Shown: one piece after another, positions 11,001-22,650 of the stretch
Numbering within the stretch: the stretch's first letter is position 1
Layout of the letters: the number at the start of each line of letters is the position of its first letter
Assembly: GCA_021234155.1 (NCBI GenBank)
Contig: JAJEKV010000049.1
Span: forward strand, 1,021,487 to 1,085,486
Length of the DNA stretch: 64,000 bases
From: Isoetes taiwanensis
Lineage: Eukaryota > Streptophyta > Lycopodiopsida > Isoetales > Isoetaceae
Direction of reading: 5' to 3'
Position numbers and translations under genes: made by a program
The notes under the pieces: generated by a model
What the model saw: the letters and a program-made list of their open reading frames with translations, nothing else
Database searches by the model: none
What the model was told of the DNA's origin: nothing

Positions 11001-14000
11001 GTGCCATGTTCATAATGCAAAATACCAAATGTATCTCATTTAATTTTCATATTTACAAAAGTAAGAAAGCAAGGGTGCTTAGAATCCTATGGACAACCAA
11101 GTCATTTGATTTATCTGTTCTATAGGTTGTCCTAAACCACCCATTAGTTCCAAGTGGACTCACCATTCAGCTGTGGCCTATGGGTTAGCACTTGCTTTTC
11201 CTGTTTCAAAACCGGATATTCTTGCTGCAAAATGATAATTGCATTAGTTATACTCTCATCGTTAAACAACACTCAGTGAGATCTACTTTTGACATGCAAC
11301 AGTTATATGTCGGCTATGATCCTGTGATCTGCTCTTGCATTGCAACAAAACATAAATGATGGAAGGCTTGAACAATAAATATTACAAACATGATGACTTT
11401 TTCAACTATTTATGAAGGCATCAGTGTATTCAAAGCAAAGCAATGATTTTGTAAAGGTAATTGTATGGCTTTCCATGTTTCTGACCACAAAAGACTTTCA
11501 TCATGTGACCTTGTTGGCTACTATTCTTACACCATGTGCAACTATTTAAAAGCAAGAACTACATGGATTGACCTTACTGCGCAAACTTTATATTCGCACA
11601 TTAAGCTGTTTGGTCAACTCCACCACACTACATAATAAAAGGGATCACTATATAAATCTAAATAGAACAAAAAAAGGAAGGACTAACCATGCAACCATGC
11701 AAAATACAGAGCCCCCATGATATTACCTCCTGCAAAAAATAAAATTTGCATAAGCCAATAGTGGTTGGTACTTTATTTCCAACACAAATATACTTGTGTT
11801 TGCCAAATGTTTTGAAAAATTCTAGCTTACCGAGTCTGATTGCTACAGGAACAACACTGCAAGCAAGGGTTCTACATCAATTTACAATTTTGAAAACCGC
11901 AAAACATTTTGTAACATACATAAGAAAAAATAATTTATACCTTGCTATTCTGGAATGATACATAATAAGCAATGCCATGGCTCTCCACGTAAAAGTCCAG
12001 TTGCTCAATATGCTGCAAAAAGAAAGTGTACATTCTATCTGTAAACATAAAGAAAAAAACAATAATTTTAGAGAACCCTGCCCTGCACCAGGGATCTTCA
12101 AGCAGTTGCATCCAAACCTTCAGGCAGCTGCCAAGAGCTCGTTGCTGCACCAGGAATCGATACATATACCAAAATCGTTGCATACATCTCTGAGTTTTGG
12201 AGGAGAAGAATGGGTTCTTAGGTGCCATTAGATTTGAAGCCACGGCGTCTGCCACTGTCTCAGAAATCATCTTCAAAAATTCGTTACCTATTCACAAAAC
12301 AATCATAGGGAGATGCGTGTCATTATAAACCTACCGTTTAAGGTCTGAGAAGCAAAGTAGAGAGAACATAGAAGCAGAGGTCTTCTCAACATATGGCTTC
12401 TAAACATTTGCAAGTAGGTTAGAATATAAACTTGAGTTTGGCAAGGCCTGCAAATATTTGCTCTATACCTAGCACATTTAGGTATACAAAAATATCTGAT
12501 GCATGACGTTCTCTACTTCACAGATAAAGAGACATTTGAAGTAGATGTTCCAGCAAGTATTAGAATATTGGGCTCATCATGATGCCCTTGGATCTGAGCA
12601 AAATGTTGAGCTGCAATAATGCAATAATATGTATTGCCACACAAATAGACTGGTCCAGATCCGTTAACTCTATTGCTGGAAAGGAAAGAACATAGCATAC
12701 TCACTCCTCCTATTATGCTTACTACGTTTCTAAATTTCAGAAGAAAAACCAACTGGTTACCTTGTCTCAGACCTAGCTGTTTGCTCCTTAACTCTGCAGT
12801 TTTGAAAGAAAATGTCCTCCTTCTGTTTTGTGCCTGTAAAAACACACGATTAAGAGAAGGCAAAGACGAAAAACTTGAAAGAATCAACCCTAAAGGAAAA
12901 AAAACTTACATGAAGCTCCAGCCTACTATCTGAACCTGGAAGCTAACAATATGGGGAGGCATGCGTTTGCTGCCATATCACTAAAATTTCCATGTCATCC
13001 TCTTGCTTTATGCCAAACCAACCTCCCTGAAGAACAAAATTATAAAAAATAAAAAATATATGGACATTCTCACCTTTGTTTGGATGTTTTGCAGTAATGT
13101 AACCAACCAGAATGATGGTTTTGGAACCAAGAGAAAGTCAATAAGGTTTTTGGACACCTGGGAATATATCCACTGATTTCTCCACTAAATCGATTTCAAA
13201 AGCCACAAGTCTGCAACACATCATAACTGCAAGCAAGTTAGATCAGGAACATTAAAGAGAAAAACAACATTGCTTAAAATAGAGCAACATTTGTTAGCTC
13301 AAATGCAACTCGTATTGTTATACATAAAGGTTTTCAGTCCTTATCCCTTACTGGAGGCTTCCATTCATCCATTTAAATATGGTAAATGGTGGCTGAGAAA
13401 AGGGAAGGGCCCGAAGGATGTTTTGTTACATACAATAGCATGTGAGAATCATAGAAACTGGGCCTCTGTTAATAGGTGACATATTGAAGTAAAAGAAAAT
13501 TATTACCTACATAGCCTGGTCACATGCACAGAGCCCAATCACAACATGTTACTGTTGTTTGGAAGAAAGACCTACCATAATGCTATGACAGTGAGAATAC
13601 ATCTCCATGATCACAGGACTTTTGAACAAATAACTGAAGACATTTCCTGCTATACATAGAATGTTTATAGTAGAGCAATAGAACGGTATATTAAGAGAAT
13701 CAATCCTGAAACAACAATACCTTTTAACATTTTTGAGCTTATCCATAGATTATTTACTCCAGTCCACCTTTTATTCTTTCCTTACCTTCCATGCAATTCA
13801 AACTTGGTACCTCAATTCTAGTTCGTGGCATACATTGTACAACTTTACCAAGTTCTAGCATGACCTTTACCAAGGAATCATCTACAACAGAATGTATGAA
13901 GTTGCAGACACCTATATAAACATCAAATAGTAAAGAAAAAATTCCTAAATGTTAAGAAACATACCTCTTATGCATCCAAAAACAGAATAAATATTAGAGA

Positions 14001-14278
14001 AGCTTAGATTTGAAGCTATGAGAGACCTCAGAATATTATTTCCCGGAACCTCCTGTTACAAACACAAAAGAAAAAAAGAAAAAACTCTTTAGAGCTTCGC
14101 TCTTTACGCATCTACAGATGGAACTCACGAATTTGATAATGGAAAAATGTGACTTTCATTTTGCTTTGTTCAGTCAAGAAACAGGGAAGAGCGGTACCTG
14201 GGTATGAGCGGTCCAGTAAGGAATGGCATAAAGCTGCCCCATCGAACTCCCATCTCTAACCATGGCTGTTGCCTTCAT
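8100..14278 (-). CDS. Many-exon gene of unknown function, probably disrupted
   Basis: The minus strand carries a chain of short exons bounded by good GT/AG sites. Exon 1 (14278-14198) starts MKATAMVRDGSS. Exon 2 is 14052-13965, exon 3 is 13911-13786 (GVCNFIHSVVDDSLVKVML), then about 13646-13572, 13226-13158 and 13026-12910 (GWFGIKQEDDMEILVIW). Further exons are about 12833-12762, 12287-12118 (NEFLKMISETVADAVASNLM), 11856-11831, 11729-11688, 9270-9199 (AKYILPRNYVLKTRHE), 8982-8921 and 8838-8716 (VLEQYGINRVQIIFFTIGR). The last coding part is split by an L1 insertion: LEIILQNLEILQKLEQ lies on one side, the C-terminus FVASLVYTPIEKHSFLE and TAG on the other. Phases agree for exons 1-3 and several others. 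The exon at 13026-12910 has an in-frame TAG (12945-12943), and some junctions do not fit. The C-terminal third looks helical or coiled-coil. No family was recognised. It is either a pseudogene or a gene with assembly errors. Confidence 0.55.
8155..8539 (+). mobile_element. L1-type LINE 3' fragment inside the last exon of the minus-strand gene
   Basis: Positions about 8221-8403 encode a LINE-like C-terminus (LLWTIWKRRRLVIFKGLDV in the local frame, ending at TAG), followed by a pyrimidine-rich 3' UTR, an AATAAA signal near 8493 and an A-run at 8515-8524. The flanks are AACTGCCCAAGTACCTG (about 8154-8170) and AACTGCTCAAGCTTCTG (about 8523-8539), matching at 13 of 17 positions, as expected for an aged target-site duplication. 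The host reading frame on the minus strand resumes across the duplication, which makes the insertion point clear. The insertion adds about 370 bp to the terminal exon. Confidence 0.55.
10078..10125 (-). mobile_element. Helitron 3' terminus, minus strand (same family as 4.3-4.7 kb)
   Basis: On the minus strand: CAACGTTAGCCCGGCAACG, then CCGGGC closing a GCCCGGC/GCCGGGC stem, then ACACGTTTA and terminal CTAG (10081-10078) followed by T. The hairpin and the ACACGTTT spacer match the two Helitron ends near 4.4 and 4.65 kb. It lies in the large intron space of the unknown minus-strand gene. The 5' end was not found. Confidence 0.55.
10815..11285 (-). repeat. Exon-containing duplication inside the unknown gene
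   Basis: Two segments of about 150 bp (10815-10975 and 11130-11285) align over an exon and both intron flanks. The exon copies at about 10906-10847 and 11235-11163 encode KEYPVLEHEKLLPTHMLQLN and QEYPVLKQEKQVLTHRPQLN. Each is preceded by TGCAG and followed by GTGAGTCC. The shared intron flank contains GCATTAGTTATA and AACACTCA. Either the protein carries a repeated 20-residue module or the two exons are mutually exclusive. Confidence 0.6.
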
Positions 14279-14817
14279 CAATCAGAAATCTCTGTAAAAA
14301 TCTATTAGGGTTCTATTGAGAAGCAAAAGTACCTGGTTAAAGACTACCTGAAATGCAAACGGGTCGAAACATAGAATCGAATGCAAGAGCTTAAGAAGTC
14401 AGACGATTCTTCTTGAACCCTAAGCCACCACGATTTTCCTTCCATGAGCAAGGCAGGACATGTAAACGGCAAGGATTAGAAGTGGAATCAAACCTCTTGA
14501 AGATCAAAAGAAATCAATAGATCTTGCGGAACCGGTGGCCTTGCAAAATCCAAGTTTGTTGTGCTCTGTTTTGGCGAACTCTAGCCGCCATGCTGCGTTA
14601 CCCAAGAGAGAGAAAGTTGCTGCCGGAAAAATGAAGAGAAATAACAAAAATATTTTGAAAGAAGAAGTTTTGCCGGAAAAAGCGTTACATATGGCCGGAA
14701 AAAGCGTAACATCCGGCGGCCGGAAAGGGGACACCGGCATCAGCAAAAACCCCCAAAAACTTTTTAAGTAAGTAGATTTATTCGATACATATAATCAGTG
14801 TGAAGTTGGGGCATTGA

Positions 14818-15320
14818 TATAGTGTGCTATTTTCGTTTTGGGTTGGGGGAGGGGTTTCAGGCAGTGGTTCGGACTATGATTTCCGTATAGTATTGTATAA
14901 AGAACAGTATAATTCGCCATGTGGGAGGAGCTTGAGTGTTTCATGCTATTTTGGGTGGTTTGAAATTACCTTTTTGCATGGATCTTTTTTGCAAAGTCTA
15001 AATTCCACAAAGCCGAATTTGGAAGGCACGAGGCATTTGATGTCCTGCCCTCTGGTGTGTGTACAGAGGGCGGCGTCTGGGAGAGGAAGGCCAACGCATC
15101 GGCCTGTTGCAGGTCTGATTTCTCCTCTGGTAGCAGCGCTTCGATTGCAGGAGCTTGGAAGGCGATGGAGGATGTTGGTGAGCGTGGTTCACTTTCCTAG
15201 AATTCCTGTGTGTGTTTGTGCAGGTTCAGTCAGAGGGCGTAGGCTAGAATTGCTTCCAGAGACGGCTGGGCATATAGTGTGCTATTTTCGTTTTGGGCTG
15301 GGCAAGAAGGCTGCAGGAGA
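14818..15320 (+). repeat. Short direct repeat upstream of the two-exon gene
   Basis: ATAGTGTGCTATTTTCGTTT followed by TGGG occurs at about 14819 and again at about 15274. AGAAGGCTGCAG recurs at about 15306 and 15373. The region between is G-rich and has a long open frame on the plus strand without recognisable domains, which is most likely fortuitous. Confidence 0.5.
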
Positions 15321-15385
15321 TTTGAATTCTTTTGTGTCTATGGAGGCTGGGCCAGGGGGCATAGGCCAGGCCAGAAGGCTGCAGC

Positions 15386-16064
15386 ATGCAGATGAGAAGA
15401 GATGCACGTTTGAAAGTGAAGGTATACAGGATGGTGGAGCAGAGGCTCTTGCTGGCCGCCAAGACCATTTCTGATTTCTGGCAAGAAGATCGATCACGAA
15501 ATGGCTCTGATCATACCGGACTTGAATGCCACGGGATACACCTACAAGGAAATGTACAGGCAAGAAAAGCATTACGCCACACAAGAAGAAATCGAGTCTG
15601 TTTGGGGACCGAAAGTATTAGGAAAATCCACTTACAGGTGGGTTGCATTCTAGATTCGGGGATGCCCATGATTCTCTGTTGTTTAGAATATTGTTTTGTT
15701 TCATCATGCAGGTTGAAGAATCTGAGCAAGGAGAGGTATAATGAATATATGTGCCTTTACAAAAAAAAATCACAGCGGTGAAGTGTGCCCGGGGAGGCAT
15801 GGCCTCACGGACTATGGTCGCTATGTATTACCTTCACACAAAAGGAAAAGAAATAAACCTGGTTGAGTTTCCGCAACAATTAAGAGAAAAAGGGTCTCAA
15901 GACTCTCCGTCCCAACGTAAGAGGAAGCATGCAAGCATTTCAAATAGTGTGGAAGCAGAGCAACCTACCACAGATGATGTTTCCTCTCTTGAAATGACTA
16001 GGCCACAATTCAAGCCTCCTCAAGCTGTAAGAAGAATCTCGGGGAAAATCACCGAAAAAAATAG
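15386..16064 (+). CDS. Two-exon gene fragment, unknown function
   Basis: Exon 1 (about 15386-15637) encodes MVEQRLLLAAKTISD and continues with HEMALIIPDLNATGYTYKEM and IESVWGPKVLGKSTYR. It ends at CAG/GTGGGT. A 74-bp intron (15638-15711) ends in CATGCAG. Exon 2 (15712-16064) starts LKNLSKERYNEYMCLYKKK, continues ITAVKCARGGMASRTMVAMY and a Ser/Lys-rich stretch (SQRKRKHASISN), and ends at AATAG/GTACTT, so at least one more exon is expected. Phase is kept across the intron (TAC AG/G). Two single-base frame changes are needed, one in TTT at 15474-15476 and one in the nine-A run at 15761-15769; both are mononucleotide runs. The N-terminal boundary is uncertain. The basic Ser-rich stretch could be a nuclear localisation signal. 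No domain recognised. Confidence 0.45.
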
Positions 16065-16253
16065 GTACTTTTCAACCCTCTTCTTCCGGAACCACCATAT
16101 GATGCAATTTAATATTGGAACTGTTATTTTCCAGCAAGGTCTAGCAAGCTTGAACAATCAGGTACACCACTTACTTCTTCATTTGGGTGTGTTGTGAGTT
16201 ATGTGTAGGAAATTTGTGCCGCTAGTTTCGAAGTTGTGGTGGATAATTTCAGT

Positions 16254-16870
16254 TCACGATGAGTATGTAGCTCCAAATGTGTTACTGGGACGGGTCATAT
16301 GGTGCCAATTATATGTTAATAATGTAGTTTGTAGCATATGTAGTGTCACATATAGTACCAAACAATGGTACCTTATCTGAATAGTGAATTGGCTTCCATA
16401 TGTTTCTATACTTAGTGTCATATGTGATGTTAGATATATATGGTGATACTTGTGAATGGTGGATTTGCGCCATATGTGGTGCCAAGCGCTTTGCGCTAAA
16501 TATTGCACCATGCTATCTGCCACATATGGGGTGGTGGATGCCGGATGTGGTACCTTCTTTGCATTGTGGTGCCACATGTGGTGTCTAATGTGGCACCACT
16601 ATGGATCCACATTTTGCACCACATGTGGTGTCTTTTGACGCCATTTGTGGTGCGGGCAATGGATTGCCATATGTGGTGCCTTGGGTGCATTGTGGTGCCA
16701 TAGGTGGTGTGTCACGTGGCACCAGTTTGGTGCCACATGCCACACCACATGTGGTGAATATGACGCCACCCTGGTGCCACATGCCGCACCACATGTGGTG
16801 AATATGACGCCATTTGTGGTGCAAAGTTTGTCATGATGGAATTTGTGGTGTGTAAAGTGGTGCTGTTGTG
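16254..16870 (+). repeat. Degenerate palindromic minisatellite (ACCACATGTGGT motif)
   Basis: The stretch is built from variants of GCACCACATGTGGTG, GCCATATGTGGTGCC and GCCACATGTGGTG, spaced mostly 15-40 bp apart and densest at 16460-16830. The core CACATGTG is its own reverse complement, so both strands show the same motif and overlapping open frames appear on both; none of these looks genuine. The pattern resembles an array grown by slippage from a palindromic seed. Confidence 0.75.
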
Positions 16871-17004
16871 TCATGTGGTACTAACCTTGGATTACTTTCC
16901 GGTTGAATTCAACAGACACGGGAGAATGGATCAACTCTACAAGATCGGAAGTGATTGATTAGGTGTAAGGCAAGATCGAAGTGGTGATTCGGTGTAAGTC
17001 CTTT

Positions 17005-17940
17005 CGGCCTCTTGAGGTACTTCATAACAAAATTCCTGAAGTGCTTAGTATAATTGTATTCTCATTGACAAATTTATGTTCTCTTTGCGGGATTTGCAAT
17101 CACCATTGCATTGAGAATTGCTATCATGAATTTTCTACAAAGATGGGTACAAGCCTTAGGTGTGAGTAGGGAGGATCAAAAGCAACTTCAAGCTACTGAG
17201 GCACTTACAAGTGAGCACTTATAGGTAGCTTAGTTTACATGCTAAGGGCCTGATGTAAGGGACAGATGCCAATTAGGATTAGTGGACTTCCTAATCTTTC
17301 ACCCTGGCTTAGTCTCTTTCGTTTGTCCTGTTTGATGTGTCTAATTTGCCCCCTAGGATGAGGTCGCTCACTCATTTTAGGTGGCTTAATTAGATACATC
17401 AGGTGAAACTTCGAAATGAGAGTAAGCCCGGCTTAGTCTCCTTCGTTTTTCTTTCTTGTGTATCTAATTTGCCCCCTAGGATGACATCGCCACTCGGTGG
17501 CTTAATTAGATACATCAACAGAAACTCGAAAAGGAGTAAGCCCGACATAAAACAAGATCCTGGCTGGCTTAGTCTCTTTTGCTTCTCCTGTTTTGTGTAT
17601 CTAAAGTGCCCCCTAGGATTGCTGAATGCGGATTGCTGAATGCAGTCACCAATACCATCTTCCATGTCCTTTCCGGCCTCTTGAGGTACTTCATAACAAA
17701 ATTCTGAAGTGCTTAGTATAATTGTATTCTCATTGACAAATTTGCGTTCTTTTTGCGGGATTTGCAATCATCATTGCATTGAGAATTGCTGTCATGAATT
17801 TTCTACAAAGCATGGGTACAAGCCTTAGGTGTGAGTAGGGAGGATCAAAAGCAACTTCAAGCTACTGAGGCACTTACAGGTGAGCACTTATAGGTAGCTT
17901 AGTTTACATGCTAAGGGCCTGATGTAAGGGACAGATACAT
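17005..17940 (+). repeat. Direct duplication of a 270-bp block, about 660 bp apart
   Basis: Positions about 17005-17272 and 17668-17938 share the block from GGCCTCTTGAGGTACTTCAT to GGGCCTGATGTAAGGGACAG with only a few differences (for example TTTATGTTCTCTTTGCGGG versus TTTGCGTTCTTTTTGCGGG). Foldback units of the type described at 17320-18150 separate and follow the two copies, so block plus foldback probably duplicated together. Confidence 0.85.
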
Positions 17941-18150
17941 CAAGCAGGAAACTCGAAAAGAGAGTAAGCCCGGCTTAGTCTCCTTCGCTTTTTCGCTTTT
18001 CGCGGTATCTAATTTGCCCCTAGGATGACATCGCTCACTCGGTGGCGAATTAGATACATCAAGCAGGAAACTCGAAAAGGGAGTAAGCCCGACATAAAAC
18101 AAGATCCTGGCTGGCTTAGTCTCTTTTGCTTCTCCTGTTTTGTGTATCTA
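17320..18150. repeat. Foldback units with GTATCTAATT / AATTAGATAC arms
   Basis: Copies near 17335-17400, 17458-17517 and 18004-18060 start with GTRTCTAATTTGCCCC, contain CTAGGATGACATCGC and CACTCGGTGG, and close with AATTAGATACATCA, the reverse complement of the start. They are joined by AACTCGAAAAGGAGTAAGCC and TTAGTCTCCTTCG blocks. Related arms without the full unit appear at 17590-17610 and 18140. This is consistent with a small MITE or foldback family that multiplied in tandem. Confidence 0.65.
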
Positions 18151-18299
18151 AAGTGCCAAGTCAAGTCAAGCTCCAGTAGGTGCTCCAACTGGACAACAAT
18201 CTGCCAGATCAGCAGATGCATTAAGTCATGCTCCACACCAATCTGCCAAATCAGCACATGCATCAGCACTACCACCCCAATTCTGGGACCACACCTAAA

Positions 18300-19650
18300 A
18301 ACAACAGTAACAAAAAGACAACATGTCGTTGTTCCAAAAAATCTACATGTGGTTATGTGGAGGTGTGGTTTATTAAGGAGGCGGTGTAGTTTTTTTTATG
18401 GAGCTATAGTTTTTTTTTTTTGAAGGTGTGGTCTTTTTTTGAGGTGTCGTTTTTTTTAAAGAAGTGTTGCTTATTTTTTTGAGGGGGTGTTGTTTTTAAG
18501 AAGGTGTTGTTTTTTGAGGTGTAATTTATAACTAGGTGTAGTTTTTAAGAGTCGTTTTTTATGGAAGTATAGTTTTTTGAAGTGTGGTTTATAAGGAGGT
18601 ATAGTTTTTAAGTGGTTGTTTTTTAAGGAAGTATGGTTTTCTGAAGTGGTATGATTTTTTTAATCGAAGTGTTGTTTTTTGAGGTGTCGTTTATAAGTGG
18701 GTGTAGATTTTAAATAGCTGTTTTTTAAAGAAGTATGGTTTTTTGAAGTGTGGTTTATAAGCGGGTGTAGTTTTTAAGTGGCTATTTTTTAATGAAGTAT
18801 GGTTTTCTGAAGTGGTGTAGTTTATAACTAGGTGTAGTGTTTAAGAAGCTATTTTTAAGGAAATATGATTTTTTTTTGTGTGGTTTATATAACTAGGTAT
18901 AGTTTTTACGTAGCTATTTTTTAAAGTAAGTATGGTTTTTTAATGTGTGGTTTTTAGTGTAGTTTTTAAGTGGTTTTTTTTTTTTTACAGAAGTGTGATT
19001 TTCTGAAGTGGCGTAGTTTTTACGCAGCTATTTCTTAAGGAAGTATGGTTTTTTTGAGGATATTTCTTAAGCAAAGCTCCACCACCTGGAATATTGTTTG
19101 TGTGCTCAACTTTGGGAATGTATCGTATTGTTTTACATTCGTGAAAAATAACTTCAACGGTTAGATCCAACCACTACAAGAGAATGAGCATCACACTAAC
19201 CCCAAATTTCGCTCTATGTGTAGTTTTTCGCTGTCTTTTTTTGAAGAAAAACAACACTTAAAGCCCACCTGTTGTATTGTTCCGAAAATGCTAGAAACAA
19301 CGTGTAGTTTTTGGCTAAAAAGTCTATGCATAAAAAATTGACAGCCTTTTGAAAAAAAATCAATGCATTGTTTTTAGGTGTTGTTTTTTTTTGTAACATG
19401 TGTTTTTACAGAATATCAACATATGGTTTTTGAAGATAGTAGTTGTTTTTACTAAAAAATCAACATGTGGTTTAACAGAATATCCGCGTGAATAGTAGTT
19501 GTTTTCAAGTGTTGTTTTTACTATATAATAGAAAGGTGTAGTTTTTAAGTGTAGTTATTACAGGTAGAAAACTTGTGTGGTTTTTTAGGGTACAAATTTG
19601 GTTTCTATATATTGTTTTTAAGCAACCTACCATTGTTTCCTTCAAAAATA
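18300..19650 (+). repeat. T-rich degenerate minisatellite
   Basis: From about 18360 to 19060 a loose unit of about 70-75 bp recurs: GGTGTAGTTTTTAAGTGG, TGTTTTTTAAGGAAGTATGG, TTTTTTGAAGTGTGGTTTATAA. Spacing varies and T-runs expand and shrink. After 19060 the pattern weakens to scattered GTTGTTTTT blocks up to about 19700. No coding potential is seen on either strand. Confidence 0.7.
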
Positions 19651-19946
19651 TATATGCTTTTAAGCAATCTAACGTTGTTTTTTTAAATTACTAACGTTGT
19701 TTCCTTAAAAAAGAGATATGCTTTTTTTTTTTTAATTTCCTAACATTGTTTCGTTCAAAAAACCAAACCTATTCCTTTTATCTTTGGGGATTGTATTTGT
19801 TGTTGTTTAGCTCTTATTCAATAGTCAAGACATTCATATATTTTGAATATTTCGAATTCTTGATTGTAAACGAAGGTATATTGTGAATATTTTGAATTCT
19901 TCATAGTAAAACAAAGGCATTGAGACAAATAATATGATCATCCTTA

Positions 19947-20193
19947 TTCACACGGGGGGTGACTCCGGTCAACGAGAGCTGTTGGATAGGCATATTCACC
20001 CCAAATTCCTTAATCTACACCGTACGTAAAGTTCCTCGTTTGTGGGGTATGTAAGTACAAAATTTGCTATACTGTATAATAAGATTTGCAAAATACTATA
20101 AGATTTGAAGCAAAATACTATATGGTGTTGATTTTGTACGCGCGAAATGTAATTATAAGGGCTCTCGCTGCCCTACGTCACCCCCCGTGTGAA
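19947..20193. mobile_element. MITE, Stowaway-like, with TA target duplication
   Basis: The element begins TTCACACGGGGGGTGAC (19947-19963) and ends GTCACCCCCCGTGTGAA (20177-20193), perfect 17-bp terminal inverted repeats, flanked on both sides by TA. Length is 247 bp and the interior is AT-rich without an open frame. TA target duplications and short size are typical of Stowaway MITEs mobilised by Tc1/mariner transposases. The terminal sequence is not the classic CTCCCTCC, so this would be a separate family. The perfect ends suggest recent movement. Confidence 0.75.
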
Positions 20194-20199
20194 TATGCA

Positions 20200-22650
20200 C
20201 CCAAATCAAAGGGGGTTTAAGGGGGATTTTAATTTAAATGCGTTGGATTCAATGGTTGTGTTAATTAATGTTAATGGTAGTTATATGTTGGTTGTTATAC
20301 TAAAAAAAATTTTGGGCCCTTCGGGCCCTAAAAAAAGCAAACATATGTAAAAACATGTGAAACATGCAAAACCTGTATCAGTATGTAATATTTAATATGC
20401 AATATCTAATATGTGTCGTGGTTGATGCCAGAACATGGATAACAAACCTATTCACAATGTCATATAACAACAATGTTTTAAGATATACATCAATAAATGA
20501 AATGCCTTTTGGAACAATGGATATGAAGAGTAACTGCAATATCTAAAATATTTGTGCATGCAATCCAATCCATGTGCACAAAATTCGCTGAATGCAGTGC
20601 CGAGTTATAGCCATTTTTCTTTTTGAACACCATGCTACAAGCCTTTGCATATATTTAAAATTCTGGCTTTCTAGCTGCAAATATTTGCAACAAATAATAA
20701 TTGTATTAGCAGATTGAAAATATCGCCACGATTGTCACCGAGAAGGAGATAACGTGGCAAAATAAAGGGAAGAACCATGGAAGTGGACATACCCATGGAA
20801 GAAAAGAGAAGATTGTCGTCGCCTTATGGGCAAAACCAGAAAAGAAATATCAATGGTGACAAGGAACGGGCTACAGCAATAGCGGTTGAAGAAGAAACTT
20901 TAGGAATAAAGGTGCAAGCCGAGATTGGAGAATAAAAACAATTGAAGAATAAAAAAGGAACTAAAGGGAAAGGAATATGTGGAATTGCAAAAGAAATAAC
21001 TAAGGCAAGGGATAAAGGGAAGACCAGATTGGGAACCATTGGAAAGAAGAAAATTATTGACATGGATAAATTGTAACAAAAGGGGAAATATTTGGGGCAA
21101 GAATTCTGAACGGACGGGAGCTCTTGGCCGGAATGATTGCGTGAAAAGCAATGGCAGGATTGCATGCTCAGGATACGCCTCAGCTTACTGCCGATAAGAA
21201 AAGGGCTTCGCTGAAGACGGCTACAGATTGGTTGTCACAGATCACAAGCAGTCAGATCAAAGCCGACTTGATTAAAGGAAAAGGGAAGGATCGTTTTAGG
21301 GAATCAAAAGTAAATCAGGGCTGATGACTCTGGCATCAGAGAAAACTGCAGAAGAAGCGGCCGGATTTGACTAAATAAATCGAGAAATCTGTTTCAAAAG
21401 GTCGTTAGGGTTCAATCTTGGTGAGATTGGGCTGTGTGCAGCCGATTAAGATAATCAAAGGCCATTCGGGATCGAAGAGTCAGCAGCAACCAAAGTGTTA
21501 ACCAAAGGCGTAAGAATTTGGAGCAGCCGAACCGGAGAATCGAAGCCATCAGGTGCAAGATTTGATCATCTAAGAACCTACCATCTAAGAGCTATGGAGG
21601 TGCTAACATAAAACCAACGATCCGCTTTGCCTCGAACCCCAAGAACCTATCATCTAAGAAAAACCAAGAGCCCTAAAACTACAGGCTCCACCGAGGAACC
21701 AAGCACCGATGAACCAGCTCCCACAAGCACAAGCAAATAGAAGCATGCATCTGCATAAAACCGGAAGGCCTCTGCTCTCCTGGAACTGCCCTGCATAGAA
21801 GTTGATTTATCCACGGTCCGGTAGCACAAGCAAATAGAAGCATAGCTCAGCCTAACAAAAGCTAGAGACCTTCTCCATTCTATCGGATTAGCTTCTATAT
21901 TCTACACAGCCTAGCATGTTCAGCCCCTAAAATAAAAAGAGGGCTTTTGTTGTGAGCCCTTGGATGTTGGACCATTGAAAAAAAAAAGCTAAATCAACGA
22001 CTAAGAAATGGTGCACTCTAGATGTACGCATTAGTACATCCATTCAAATACGCCATGAAATCTTAGGAAAACCTTTGTGAAAAGCGTACAAAAACACAAA
22101 GAAAACCCCCTGTTATTATGCTACATATTGAATGAAAGAAACAGAAGGAAATAAAATACAAATCATTCAAACCATTCTGTTCTTGTCTTTATTATTCAAC
22201 CACTGGACCTCTAAAAGACTGTATTTGCAATCTGTTTACAAGATTCCAGATGTATGATAATCTTCTGGATTTTGCAATGGCCTTTGAAACTCATTAACCT
22301 GATCTTGAAGGGTCATTACCGTAAAACTGTCAGAGATGCCATGAACATGGCTGGAGGCCTTCAGCAGAGGGACATTGAGATTGAAATAAGTCTTAGAAAT
22401 AACAACTGTCCAAATTTTTCGACTGGCATTTCATTCTGCAGAGCACTGCAAGGCATGAAATTAGCAGGTAGCAACACAAAAGCAAAGCAAAACCAATATA
22501 AAAATTCAGAGCGTACCTTGGTAGTGGTCGGCCAGTGAAGGAGTTGCAGAGAAAGCAATGGCATCCTGGTCAGCCAGTGAAGTAGTCGCCTCTTCTCATT
22601 CTTCCTTTTAACAAAACAGGTGAGGCATTCAAATGCTGATGATCCTAAGA
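20200..22650. other. No supported gene
   Basis: Open frames here are short. The minus-strand frames near 20824-21165 are Phe/Pro-rich translations of purine-rich DNA and lack splice context. The stretch from 21400 to 21900 has many GAA, AACC and AAGC words but no repeat unit I can define. Confidence 0.45.

Noticed and set aside
14824-15474. 216-codon plus-strand open frame.
   Set aside because: Composition is Gly/Arg/Ser/Cys-rich with no domain, and it overlaps a better-supported exon in another frame at its 3' end.
16400-16870. Numerous overlapping open frames on both strands (Cys/His/Trp-rich).
   Set aside because: They are translations of the palindromic minisatellite and mirror each other on the two strands.
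20824-21165. Phe/Pro-rich minus-strand frame that could be a membrane protein.
   Set aside because: It is the translation of a purine-rich plus strand, and there is no start context, splice partner or domain.
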